DNA of 64,000 nt from Streptomyces sp. MspMP-M5. GTDB lineage: Bacteria; Actinomycetota; Actinomycetes; Streptomycetales; Streptomycetaceae. The stretch is from positions 151,762-215,761 of the forward strand of contig NZ_KB891866.1 of the NCBI RefSeq assembly GCF_000373585.1, given 5' to 3'. Below, piece by piece: positions 8,969 through 17,194 of this stretch (positions within the stretch are counted from its first letter, which is position 1; every line of letters begins with the position of its first letter). The notes beneath the pieces are model-generated. The model ran no database searches and was not told the origin of the DNA. It worked only from the letters and a program-made list of their open reading frames with translations. A program made the position numbers and the translations under genes.

Positions 8969-10549
8969 CTACCGTGCCTCCTGCTCGTTGTCCGGGACGC
9001 GGGCGGCCCACAGCGGCTGCCGCTCCGTCCGCCGCCGGCCCTCCCCCACTGCCTTGACGGCGTGGGTGGGGGTGCCCCCAGCGGTAGCTGGGGGAGTACC
9101 CCCACCGTTCTGCCGGGCGGACCGCTCGCCCCGGCCGCGCAGCGCGATGTGCAGCCCGTCCCACAGCGTGCCGTCGGTCCGGTCCCGCGGATCGGGGTCG
9201 ATCAGCACCACACCGATCACCGGAATGCGCTGGTCCGCGAGCTGCCGCGCCACGGTGTGCAGCCATGCGGTGCTGCCGTGCCCGGCCCGCACGACGAGCA
9301 CGGTCCGGGTGCCGAGGTACTGGAGGTCGGTCCACGCCGTGCCGGGCGCCACCGAGCCGACACCGAGCCGGAGTTCGTCAGGCGCCCCGGCCGCGGCGCA
9401 CTCGCCGCTGACCACGGTCGGGCCTCCCGGCTTCGGGCGGCGGCCGGCGAGCTGCGGGCCGGGCAGACCATCGACGACGACCACCGGCCCCTCCGCCGCC
9501 AGTGCCCCGGCGAGGTCCCGGGCGAGCAGGCTCGTGCTGTGCGCACAGCCCAGTTCCAGCAGCGACACCGGTTCCTCGGAGCCGCGCACGGTGCGGGCGA
9601 GGGTCGCGGTGAGCCGTTCGCGTGCCGCCCGGGTCCGTCGGCGCTGCCACCGCCGGCCCGACCGGCGGGGCAGCTCCGCGAGGACCGAGGCGCCCAGGTT
9701 CGCCGCGATGTCCCGGCGCAGCACGGGGCGGTCCGCCACCACCGCGCCGACCGCGGCCACCGCGAGCCCGAGGACGAGCCCGAGGGCGAGTCCGATCGCG
9801 GCGTCGGTGGCAACGGTCTTCGGCAGGGAGTGCCGCACCGCGCGCGGGGCGTCGACGATCTGTGTGCCGGAGACGACCTTGGGCGTGCCGATCCGCGCCT
9901 CCTCGGCGCGCTGGCCGAAATCGGAGATCCGCGAGGTGAGTTCGGCCCGGCGGGCGAAGAGCGACTCGGTGCTCGCCGACTCCTTCGGGTCGCCCTTCGG
10001 CGAGCGGCCACCGATCTCCTTGTTGACCTGGGCGAGTTCACCCTGCATGCGGTCACGCTGGCCGAGCAGGGTCTTGGACTCGGCCTGCGCGGCCTCCCGC
10101 ATCCGCCTCACATGGTCCGCGATGAACGCATCGGCCAGCGCCTTGGCCCGGGCCACCGCCTGCGCGTCGCTGTCACCCGTCACATCGATCCGGAGCAGGT
10201 TGTTGGTCAGGCCGGTACCCCGGTAGTCCGGCATGAAGTCCTCAGGTTTTTCCGATGACTTGAGGGAGTGCAGGGCCTGGGCGGCGATCCGTGTGGTCCC
10301 CAGCAGCTCCACGTCGGTGCGGATCAGCGTTCCGGTGTCGTTCGGCTGGTCCTCCTGATGCGCGACCAGCACCTTGGTCATTGCGGCCGGCCGAGGCAGC
10401 AGCAGGACCGCCGTCGCCGCCCCGATCAGCAGCCCCAGCAGCGCCAGGGAGCACCAGAGCCGGCGGCGCCTGCGCACCGCGACAGCCAGCGCCTGGAGGT
10501 CCAGCAGCGGAGCGGCGGCCGCCGACTCCCCCTGCGTGCTCGTCGTCAC
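8969..10549 (-). CDS. Wzz-like chain-length regulator with degenerate BY-kinase-like domain
   Basis: A 526-residue inner-membrane protein. A first transmembrane helix lies at about residues 28-50. A long extracytoplasmic coiled-coil Wzz region follows to about 260, including the heptad-like stretch around RMQGELAQVNKEIG. A second helix is near 270-295, then a cytoplasmic domain resembling CpsD/BY-kinases (VLVVRAGHGSTAWL, IPVIGVVLIDPDP). No Walker A GK[ST] and no Tyr-rich tail are visible, so kinase activity is doubtful. GTG 10549 overlaps the upstream stop as GTGA. The C-terminal tail includes a palindromic repeat read in frame as GGGTPPATAGGTPTHAVKAV (9041-9112). Confidence 0.87.
   Translation of the reverse strand: MTTSTQGESAAAAPLLDLQALAVAVRRRRRLWCSLALLGLLIGAATAVLLLPRPAAMTKVLVAHQEDQPNDTGTLIRTDVELLGTTRIAAQALHSLKSSEKPEDFMPDYRGTGLTNNLLRIDVTGDSDAQAVARAKALADAFIADHVRRMREAAQAESKTLLGQRDRMQGELAQVNKEIGGRSPKGDPKESASTESLFARRAELTSRISDFGQRAEEARIGTPKVVSGTQIVDAPRAVRHSLPKTVATDAAIGLALGLVLGLAVAAVGAVVADRPVLRRDIAANLGASVLAELPRRSGRRWQRRRTRAARERLTATLARTVRGSEEPVSLLELGCAHSTSLLARDLAGALAAEGPVVVVDGLPGPQLAGRRPKPGGPTVVSGECAAAGAPDELRLGVGSVAPGTAWTDLQYLGTRTVLVVRAGHGSTAWLHTVARQLADQRIPVIGVVLIDPDPRDRTDGTLWDGLHIALRGRGERSARQNGGGTPPATAGGTPTHAVKAVGEGRRRTERQPLWAARVPDNEQEAR
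9041..9112. repeat. Nested palindromic element inside the second Wzz-like gene
   Basis: Inner stem CCCCCAGC-GGTA-GCTGGGGG (9075-9094) and outer stem GGTGGGGGT/ACCCCCACC (9065-9073, 9098-9106). It is read in frame as GGGTPPATAGGTP at the protein tail. The sequence type recurs in many Streptomyces genomes (from memory). Confidence 0.8.
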
Positions 10550-11940
10550 CCCGCACCTCCCCGCGCGTCGCCGCCCACCGCGAGCGCCGGCGTGGCGTGC
10601 TGCGGAGGCCGGCCGGCGGTTGGCGTCGGACGGGCCCGGACCGGCCCGGCGACGACGATGCCGACGACCTCGTGCCTGCCGTCCGCACATGCCTCGGCGA
10701 TGCCGGTGAGTTCCCCAGCGGTCCAGCTGCCCGCGCTGAGCACGACCAGGGCACCGGACTCGGTGTCGCGGTCCGGCACCATCGGCCGGTCCACCGAAAC
10801 CCCCACCACCCGCAGCGTGGGGCATCCCCTGCTCGAAGAGCTCGTGGAAGGATCACTCTCGGCCTCGGCGACGAGCTGCCCGGCGGCCCGGTGGGCGATC
10901 TCGTCGCCGTCCGGTACGACGACCAAGAGCCGCCGGGGGGAGGGGAGTTGGTCCCGGAGGCGAGCGCACACCCGCCGGTAGCGGATCCGCCGGCTGGCCT
11001 CGTCGCCGGACATCCGCGGAGTCGGTACGTCCCACCGGGTGTCAACGCCCAGCAGCCGCCGGATCCAGGCCCGCGGGCCACGGCCTCCGGGCCGGTGCAC
11101 GGGATGTTCACCCGGCACGTCGACGGTACCCAGCAGCGCCGAGCCCAGCGCCGCGGCGATCTCCGGTTCGGTGCGCAGCCGGCGGTTCACCCGTGCGGCG
11201 GCGAGGTGGCCGATGACCGCGAGCAGGAAGAACAGCAGCGCCCCGGCGGCGATGAACTGCATCCTCGTCGGCGGTGCCTCGCCGGTGGGCCGGACCGCCG
11301 GTCCCATGACGACCATGCCGGCCTTGTTGGCCGCCGGGTCGGCCTGGTCCAGCTTCTTCATGGCCTCCTGCAGCGCGGTGCGCAGCTTCTCCAGCTCGGT
11401 GCGGGCCTGCACGCCCTCCACGGTCTTCCCCGGATCGGCCGCATTGGCCAGGTCGGTGATCCGGCGGTCGGCCTGCATCACCTTCTGCCGCAGTGCCTCG
11501 GGCCCCGCCGCCGTGTCGGGGGCGCTGCTGTCGCCGGCGATCTGCGCGGCGAAGGTGACGAACTTCTGGGCCACTTGGTCGGAGAGCCGCTGTGCGCGCT
11601 CCGGGGTGTCGGCCGTCCCCGAGATCTGGATGATGTTCCCGTCCGTGGCCTTGGCGCTCACCCGGTCCTGCAGCTCGCTGCCGCTGACGCCGGGCCAGCC
11701 GAGCGTGGCGGCCGCCCGGTCGACCACCGCCGAACTGGCCGCGATCTCCGCCTGGGTCAGCAGCTCGCGCTCCTCCCACTGCCCCGCCAGCAGCACCGAG
11801 GTCGTCGTCGTGTAACTCGGCGGGAACAGCAGGGAGGCACCGTAGCCGACGAGCGCGCCCAGCACGGCGACGATGACGAGCAGCCGCCAGCGCCGACGGA
11901 AGATCCGCCCGATCGTGACCAGGCGTATGTCCTCGCTCAA
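10546..11940 (-). CDS. Wzz-like polysaccharide co-polymerase, first of two
   Basis: A 464-residue protein with the same plan as the next gene. Transmembrane helix 1 is at residues 18-38, an extracytoplasmic helical region runs from 45 to 225, a second helix lies near 235-255, and a cytoplasmic P-loop-like fold follows (RLLVVVPDGDEIAHRAAG, ALVVLSAGSW, VVGIVVAGPV) without a recognisable Walker A. It probably sets chain length or couples export with its partner. The start is TTG 11940, overlapping the GT4 stop as TTGA. In-frame repeat copy 10813-10854 encodes SSSSRGCPTL in the C-terminal domain, very like the stretch in the heparinase gene. Confidence 0.86.
   Translation of the reverse strand: MSEDIRLVTIGRIFRRRWRLLVIVAVLGALVGYGASLLFPPSYTTTTSVLLAGQWEERELLTQAEIAASSAVVDRAAATLGWPGVSGSELQDRVSAKATDGNIIQISGTADTPERAQRLSDQVAQKFVTFAAQIAGDSSAPDTAAGPEALRQKVMQADRRITDLANAADPGKTVEGVQARTELEKLRTALQEAMKKLDQADPAANKAGMVVMGPAVRPTGEAPPTRMQFIAAGALLFFLLAVIGHLAAARVNRRLRTEPEIAAALGSALLGTVDVPGEHPVHRPGGRGPRAWIRRLLGVDTRWDVPTPRMSGDEASRRIRYRRVCARLRDQLPSPRRLLVVVPDGDEIAHRAAGQLVAEAESDPSTSSSSRGCPTLRVVGVSVDRPMVPDRDTESGALVVLSAGSWTAGELTGIAEACADGRHEVVGIVVAGPVRARPTPTAGRPPQHATPALAVGGDARGGAG
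10813..10854. repeat. Short intragenic repeat, copy 2 (in Wzz-like gene)
   Basis: Near-identical to 2975-3016, with about six differences over 42 bases, and read in the same frame as SSSSRGCPTL in the degenerate kinase domain. Confidence 0.85.
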
Positions 11941-13310
11941 CGGCCCGGCCTCTTCCCCGTCCGGACCGGGCCACCCGCCGACACCGGAGCATGGTCGCGG
12001 CAGGCGGCGGCGTAGGCGGCGAGCAACGACGCCTGCGAGTTCCGCCAGGAGAGCTGCCCGCCGATCCGCTCCTGGCCGATCTTGCCCATCCGGGCCCGCT
12101 GCTCCGGATCGTCCAGCAACAGCGCGATGAGCCCGGCGAACTCGGCCTCGTCGTTGGCGGGCGCGTAGACGGCGGCGTCACCGGCGGAGACTCTCGCCTC
12201 CCGGAGGTCGAACGAGACGATCGGCCGGCCCATCACCATGTACTCCAGGACCTTGTTCATGGTCGACACGTCGTTGAGCGGATTGTGCGGGTCGGGGGAG
12301 AGGCACACGTCCGCGGTGGACAGATAGCGCACCAGGTCGGCGTCCGGAATGCGCCCGGTGAACTGCACCTGCTCCGCGAGCCCCAGCCGCCGGGACAGCT
12401 CCACCATCGCGTCGAAGGTGTCGCCGCCGCCGACGAAGACCGCATGCCAGTCGGTTCGCCCGAGCTGGTCGCGCAGCTTCGCGAGGGCCCGCAAGGCGTA
12501 GTCGACGCCGTCCTGCGGCCCCATGACACCGAGGTAACACAGCAGATGAGGCTTGCCGCGCTTCAACTCCGGCTCGGCGGGCACCGGGGAGAACCGGTCG
12601 ACGTCGGGCGCGCTGCGCACCACGAAGACGTCCTCCGGCCGCCGACCGCCACGGCGCACCGCGACATTCCGGTAGCTCTCGTTCGTGGCGAGCACGATGT
12701 CCGCGGCCCGGTACGTCAGCCGTTCCAGCGCGCACACGGCGCGGTAGAGCAGATCCTCGCCGCGGCCGAACCGGGAGAGGTACAGCTCGGGTATCAGGTC
12801 GTGCTGGTCGAAGACGAACCGCGCCCCGCGCCGCTTCAGCCACAGTGCCGGCAGGAACAACAGGTCGGGCGGGTTGCAGGCGTGGACCACGTCGACCCGG
12901 CCGACCTTGCGGGCCAGCCGGAACGTGTGCCACAACGCCGCTCCGTACTCCCGCAGATAGCCGGCCGGCCCTCCGGTGGCCGCGCGCAACGGGTAGCGGT
13001 GGATCCGCACCCCGTCGATCTCCGCCTCCGGCTCCGTGTCCCGCTTGCTCCCCTGCGGACAGATGACGTGCACCTTCCAGCCCGAGTCGCGCAGCGTCGT
13101 GCACTCCTGCCACACCCGCCGGTCGAACGGCACCGACAGGTTCTCCACCAGGATCAGCGCGCGACGGCCTGCCCGGTCGCCGCCGGCTGTGTCACCGGAC
13201 GATGTGCTGCCAAACGATGTGTCACCAAACGGTGTGTTACCAAGCAAGGCCCACGTACCCCGGTTCGGCCCGGCGCGCCTCGGCGTCGGGAAGGCGGACG
13301 AGATCGACAA
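11937..13310 (-). CDS. GT4-family glycosyltransferase
   Basis: GT-B fold glycosyltransferase of up to 457 residues. The conserved start is RALILVENLSVPFDRRVW. The acceptor domain includes DVVHACNPPDLLFLPAL, and the donor domain has GPQDGVDYALRAL and the EYMVMGRPIVSFD region with the family E-x7-E-type end (VLEYMVMGRPIV). It adds a sugar to the lipid-linked repeat unit on the cytoplasmic face. The start is uncertain: TTG 13310 overlaps the dehydrogenase gene by 74 bases, while TTG 13247 overlaps by 11. Neither has a convincing ribosome site. The N-terminal stretch holds a small tandem repeat (GDTSFGSTSSGDTAGGD), so the true N-terminus may be shorter than given. Confidence 0.9.
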   Translation of the reverse strand: MSISSAFPTPRRAGPNRGTWALLGNTPFGDTSFGSTSSGDTAGGDRAGRRALILVENLSVPFDRRVWQECTTLRDSGWKVHVICPQGSKRDTEPEAEIDGVRIHRYPLRAATGGPAGYLREYGAALWHTFRLARKVGRVDVVHACNPPDLLFLPALWLKRRGARFVFDQHDLIPELYLSRFGRGEDLLYRAVCALERLTYRAADIVLATNESYRNVAVRRGGRRPEDVFVVRSAPDVDRFSPVPAEPELKRGKPHLLCYLGVMGPQDGVDYALRALAKLRDQLGRTDWHAVFVGGGDTFDAMVELSRRLGLAEQVQFTGRIPDADLVRYLSTADVCLSPDPHNPLNDVSTMNKVLEYMVMGRPIVSFDLREARVSAGDAAVYAPANDEAEFAGLIALLLDDPEQRARMGKIGQERIGGQLSWRNSQASLLAAYAAACRDHAPVSAGGPVRTGKRPGR

Positions 13311-14553
13311 TCACGGGGCCGTCGCCGTGGGGAAGCGCCGACAACACGGCCGGGTCCTTGGTCCCGACCAGGCACACTTCGGCGTGTTCGAGCACCTCGT
13401 CGACGGAGTCCGCGAGCAGCTGCGCGAGGTGCGGCAGCCGGGTCTCGATGTACTCGCGGTTCGCGCCGAGCAGCCGGGAGAGGCTCACGTTGGCGTCGTA
13501 GATCTTGAGGTCGTACCCCTTGCCGAAGAGCCGCTCCGCCAGCTCGACGAGCGGGCTCTCGCGGAGGTCGTCGGTGCCGGGTTTGAAGGACAGCCCGAAC
13601 AGGCCCGCCCGGCGCTTGCCGGTGCGCTCGACCAGCTCCACCGCGCGCTGCAGATGGTCGGAGTTGGAGGGCAGCACATGGGCGAGGATGGGCACCGAGA
13701 CATCGGCCCGCCGTGCCGCGTGGACCAGGCTGCGCAGGTCCTTGGGCAGGCAGGAGCCACCGAAGGCGAAGCCGGGCCGCAGATAGGCGGGGCTGACGTT
13801 CAGCTTGCGGTCGGCCAGGAACACGTCCATCACCTGGTGCGAGTCCACCCCGAGTGCCTGGCACACCGCGCCCAGCTCGTTCGCGAAGCCGATCTTGAGG
13901 CCGTGGAACGCGTTGTCCGCGTACTTGATCGCCTCGGCCACCGGGACCGGCACCCGGAACACCTCGCCGGGCAGGCCGTCGTACAGCGCCGCCACCACGT
14001 CGCCGCTCGCCGGGTCCAGCTCGCCGATGACGGTCTTGGGCGGGTCGAAGAAGTCCCGCACGCTCGTGCCCTCGCGCAGGAACTCCGGGTTGACCGCGAC
14101 CCCGAAGTCCACCCCGGCCGTGCCGCCGGCGAACTTCTCCAGGATCGGTACCAGCAGGTTCAGGCAGGTGCCCGGGAGCATGGTGCTGCGGAACACGACG
14201 GTCTGCCGCCCGCCCCGCTCGGCCACCGCGGCCCCGATCTGCTCGGTGACCCGCTCCAAGTACGTCGTGCACAGGCCGCCGTTGGGCTCCGACGGTGTGC
14301 CCACGCACACCAGCGACACCTCGCTGCCCATGATCGCCTCGCGGACGTCGCCGGTGGCGCGCAACGACCCGGTCCGCACGACCTCGGCCGTCAGCTCGCC
14401 GATCCGCTCCTCCACCACCGGGGCCTTGCCGTCGTTGACCAGGTCGACCTTCACCTGGTTCACATCCACCCCGATGACCTCGTGACCCAGACTGGCCAGG
14501 CACGCCGCCGACACGCAGCCCACGTAACCGAGCCCCAGGACGCTTACTCTCAT
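13237..14553 (-). CDS. Nucleotide-sugar 6-dehydrogenase, AlgD/Ugd family
   Basis: Oxidises a nucleotide hexose to the uronic acid with two NAD+ (UDP-glucose to UDP-glucuronate or GDP-mannose to GDP-mannuronate). The protein is 438 residues, typical for the family. The Rossmann motif LGLGYVG is at residues 6-12, and the catalytic-Cys loop FGGSCLPKD at about 265. The sequence around GHEVIGVDVNQ and the FGGSCLPKD loop look closer to GDP-mannose 6-dehydrogenase (AlgD) than to a typical UDP-glucose enzyme, but this needs a tree. ATG 14553 follows a strong GGGAGGAACGGGTC site. It lies 91 bases after the initiating transferase. Confidence 0.93.
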   Translation of the reverse strand: MRVSVLGLGYVGCVSAACLASLGHEVIGVDVNQVKVDLVNDGKAPVVEERIGELTAEVVRTGSLRATGDVREAIMGSEVSLVCVGTPSEPNGGLCTTYLERVTEQIGAAVAERGGRQTVVFRSTMLPGTCLNLLVPILEKFAGGTAGVDFGVAVNPEFLREGTSVRDFFDPPKTVIGELDPASGDVVAALYDGLPGEVFRVPVPVAEAIKYADNAFHGLKIGFANELGAVCQALGVDSHQVMDVFLADRKLNVSPAYLRPGFAFGGSCLPKDLRSLVHAARRADVSVPILAHVLPSNSDHLQRAVELVERTGKRRAGLFGLSFKPGTDDLRESPLVELAERLFGKGYDLKIYDANVSLSRLLGANREYIETRLPHLAQLLADSVDEVLEHAEVCLVGTKDPAVLSALPHGDGPVIVDLVRLPDAEARRAEPGYVGLAW

Positions 14554-14644
14554 GACCCGTTCCTCCCCCCAGGCACGCCCTTCCGGCCTGCCTTCCATGT
14601 CCGGCCCGGCTTCTGTGCGCCGGCCGGACGCCGACCCCCGCCCA

Positions 14645-16168
14645 TCAGTAGGCCCCCTGCCCCTGGAGCACCGCACGCAGCGTCTTCCACAAGATCACTG
14701 TGTCCAGGGCGAGCGACCAGTCCTCCACGTACCGCAGGTCCAGCCGGACCGCCTCCTCCCACGGCAGATCGCTGCGTCCGCTTATCTGCCACAGGCCGGT
14801 GAGTCCGGGCTTGACCAGCAGCCGCCGCCGGATGTCCGGGCCGTACGCGGCGGACTCCTCTGGCAGCGGCGGCCGCGGACCGACGAGCGACATCGATCCG
14901 GTGAGCACGTTGAACAGCTGCGGCAGCTCGTCGATCGAGTACCGGCGCAGCACCGCTCCCACCCGGGTCACCCGCGGATCCCGGCGGACCTTGAACAGCA
15001 GCCCCGCACCCTCGTTGCGGTCGGCCAGCGCGGCACGCGCCCCGTGGGCCCCGGCGACCATGGTGCGGAACTTGAGGATGGTGAACTCCCGGCCGTCCTT
15101 GCCGACCCTGCGCTGGCGGTAGAACGCCCCGCCCCGGCTGTCCACCAGCACCAGCAGCCCGACGCACACCATCAGCGGCGCGAACAGCAGCAGCAGGACC
15201 GCCGCGCCCATCCGGTCGACGACCTCTTTGACCGCCCGGCGACCCCCGGTGAAGATCGGCATACTGACCCGCAGCAGCGGTATCCCGAGCACCGCGTCGA
15301 CGTGCAGCCGCGGGCCGGCGACCTCCATCAGCACCGGGGCCACGACCATCTCGGCATCGCTGCCTTCGAGGTTCCAGGCCAGCCGCTGCAGCCGGTCCGG
15401 TGACCAGTGCGGGTCCGGGGTGACCGCGACGACGCGGTAGCCGTCGCGGCGGACGTGGCCCGCGACGTCCGTCAGCCGGCCGACGACCGGCACTCCGTCC
15501 AGTTGGTCACCGTCGAGCCCGAGACCGTCCGGCGTGCACACCGCCTCCACCCGCCAGCCGAGGTGCGGGAACTTGCGGGTCCGGGATATCAGGTCGCGCA
15601 CGGTCGCCGGACTCCCGGCAGCGAGCACCGGCCGCAGGCACCGTCCCTCCTTCCGCTGTTTGTGCAGCCAGAGGCGCAGCAGATACCGCGCGGTCATGGT
15701 GAGGAGCGCGATCGCCGGGATCGCGACGAAGATCCAGAGCTTGATGTTGCGCGAGGCGAGGGCGATCCCGCCGAGTGCCAGTACGACGGTCGCCGCGAAC
15801 AGCGAGCGTCCCAGCCGCCGGAACTCCTCGGCGCCCTGGCCGAGCACGGCCGGAGCCCACGACCGGCTCACCGCGAGCGCACCCAGCACCAGCAGCTCGG
15901 TGCAGAATGCGAGAATCCCCCATTTCTCATGCCAGTTGGCCGCGTCCCGAGCCCCGAAGAACTCGCCGATCGCCGCCACCACGAAGGCGGTGGCCACGCT
16001 ATCGCTGGTGATCACGGCACGGCGGTACCGCTGCTCCCAGTCGACCGAGGGCCGACCGAATTCCCCGATCTCCGGACGCCCGCCCTCCGAGAGAATCGGG
16101 CCGACCAACTCCCCCTGCTGCACAGACCCCCCCAGGTCGCCAGTGGGTTCGACGTGCTCGCTCCACAC
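14645..16168 (-). CDS. Polyprenyl-phosphate sugar-phosphate transferase (WbaP/CpsE family)
   Basis: Initiates repeat-unit assembly by moving a sugar phosphate onto undecaprenyl phosphate. The 507-residue protein has four or five N-terminal helices (residues 50-170), a CoA-binding-like middle domain, a helix near 320-345, and the C-terminal catalytic block with LKFRTM, DELPQLFNVLTGSMSLVGPRPP and KPGLTGLWQISGR. I chose GTG 16168 because it follows GGGGGAGGAACC. An in-frame GTG at 16204 lies in a tandem copy of the same ribosome-site/start unit, and a longer open frame reaches 16285. It is the first gene of the operon, so the promoter should lie in 16169-17194. Confidence 0.94.
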   Translation of the reverse strand: MWSEHVEPTGDLGGSVQQGELVGPILSEGGRPEIGEFGRPSVDWEQRYRRAVITSDSVATAFVVAAIGEFFGARDAANWHEKWGILAFCTELLVLGALAVSRSWAPAVLGQGAEEFRRLGRSLFAATVVLALGGIALASRNIKLWIFVAIPAIALLTMTARYLLRLWLHKQRKEGRCLRPVLAAGSPATVRDLISRTRKFPHLGWRVEAVCTPDGLGLDGDQLDGVPVVGRLTDVAGHVRRDGYRVVAVTPDPHWSPDRLQRLAWNLEGSDAEMVVAPVLMEVAGPRLHVDAVLGIPLLRVSMPIFTGGRRAVKEVVDRMGAAVLLLLFAPLMVCVGLLVLVDSRGGAFYRQRRVGKDGREFTILKFRTMVAGAHGARAALADRNEGAGLLFKVRRDPRVTRVGAVLRRYSIDELPQLFNVLTGSMSLVGPRPPLPEESAAYGPDIRRRLLVKPGLTGLWQISGRSDLPWEEAVRLDLRYVEDWSLALDTVILWKTLRAVLQGQGAY

Positions 16169-16277
16169 GGTTCCTCCCCCTCGGGAGGCCCGCGCCCCCC
16201 ACACTGTTCCGCCCACGGGAAGGCCCCCGCCCCCCGCGCCGCACTGTTCCTCCCCTGGGAGACCCCCGCCCCCCGCG
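16166..16277 (-). repeat. Imperfect tandem repeat of a ribosome-site/GTG unit, three copies
   Basis: On the minus strand three successive units, spaced 40 and 36 bases, each combine a G/C-rich run (GCGGGGGGCGGGGG), a CTCCC or TTCCC block and GGAAC(A/C)GTG. The GTGs are at 16244, 16204 and 16168. The last two are in one frame with the sugar-phosphate transferase and the first is not. The downstream copy has the best GGAGG. Confidence 0.7.
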
Positions 16278-17194
16278 AATGCCATCCCGGCGATTCGGCT
16301 ACTCGGCTACTGCAGCGTTACGTGAACGCTCCACCCGCGCGGCAGCGGACCCGCATGTCGCATGTCCTGCCAGCGCCTCGACGTGCGCGGCAACCCGTCG
16401 AAAACCCCGGATGCTCCCCACACCCAAGTCCCTCTCGGGCTCTGAGAATTGATCACCGCCACGTCCGACGCCGGGGACGCGACCGCTGGCCATCCGTAGC
16501 GTCGGACCCATAGATCATCATTTGTCGCCTCGTGTCCACATGTGAAGCACCGTCAATCTAGAGCATCGAAGCCCGCCAGAAGAGGGGATGTGTGGAACTT
16601 GTGCTCAACCTTTGAAGCTTAATTGACTAAACGGTGATCGCCAGCGGGTGCGTTGACGTCGAAGACGCGCCAAGTGACCTGCGTTGACGCGAGTTTCCCC
16701 GGGCCGCCGGCACCGGCAATCCCGAGCCATCCGGCCCCCGCCAACTGGGCCGTGCGCAGCGGCACTTTGTGAACTTCTGCCTCAGGCGAGACTCCGGCCA
16801 CAGGCGGCGCAGATGCCGGCCGCGTGCCACAGCAAGCCCCTTGGAACATCACGGACTTGATGGAGAGTCAGGTGGGTGCGACGCGGGCTCTCGTGCCAAG
16901 TCTGCGGAGGGGCTCGGAGCAGGGCCGGCCCGAACCTCCGGCAGGACGACCTGCCTACCCCAGACCCCGGCCGGCGGGACCACCACCGCAGGCGACTCGA
17001 TCCCCGGCCACCCCCGTTACTGGCGGGCGAACGCGACCGTCCCGCCGATCGTCGACGAGGGGCGTCGCCTCGATGATGTGGGCTTCTTCCGCTCAGCGGC
17101 TCCAGTACCAGGCACTTTCGACCGAACCTCGCTGTTGGGTCGTCCTGTGGATCTTCCGTGGAATCCCCGGCCCCGCAGGTGGATACTGATCACC
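16169..17194. other. Intergenic region upstream of the polysaccharide operon
   Basis: About 900 bases with no convincing gene between the divergently read transferase and flavin reductase. The stretch 16540-16640 is clearly more A+T-rich than its surroundings and is the best place for operon promoters. The open frames crossing it have poor third-position bias and no family features. Confidence 0.5.

Noticed and set aside
7115..10258. 1047-codon plus-strand frame across asnB and the Wzz-like gene
   Set aside because: Opposite-strand shadow rich in Arg/Gln/Gly/His with no domain; the minus-strand genes have clear motifs.
16769..17194. Upstream extension of the flavin reductase frame
   Set aside because: Poor third-position bias and no homology-like pattern; family start is at 17195.
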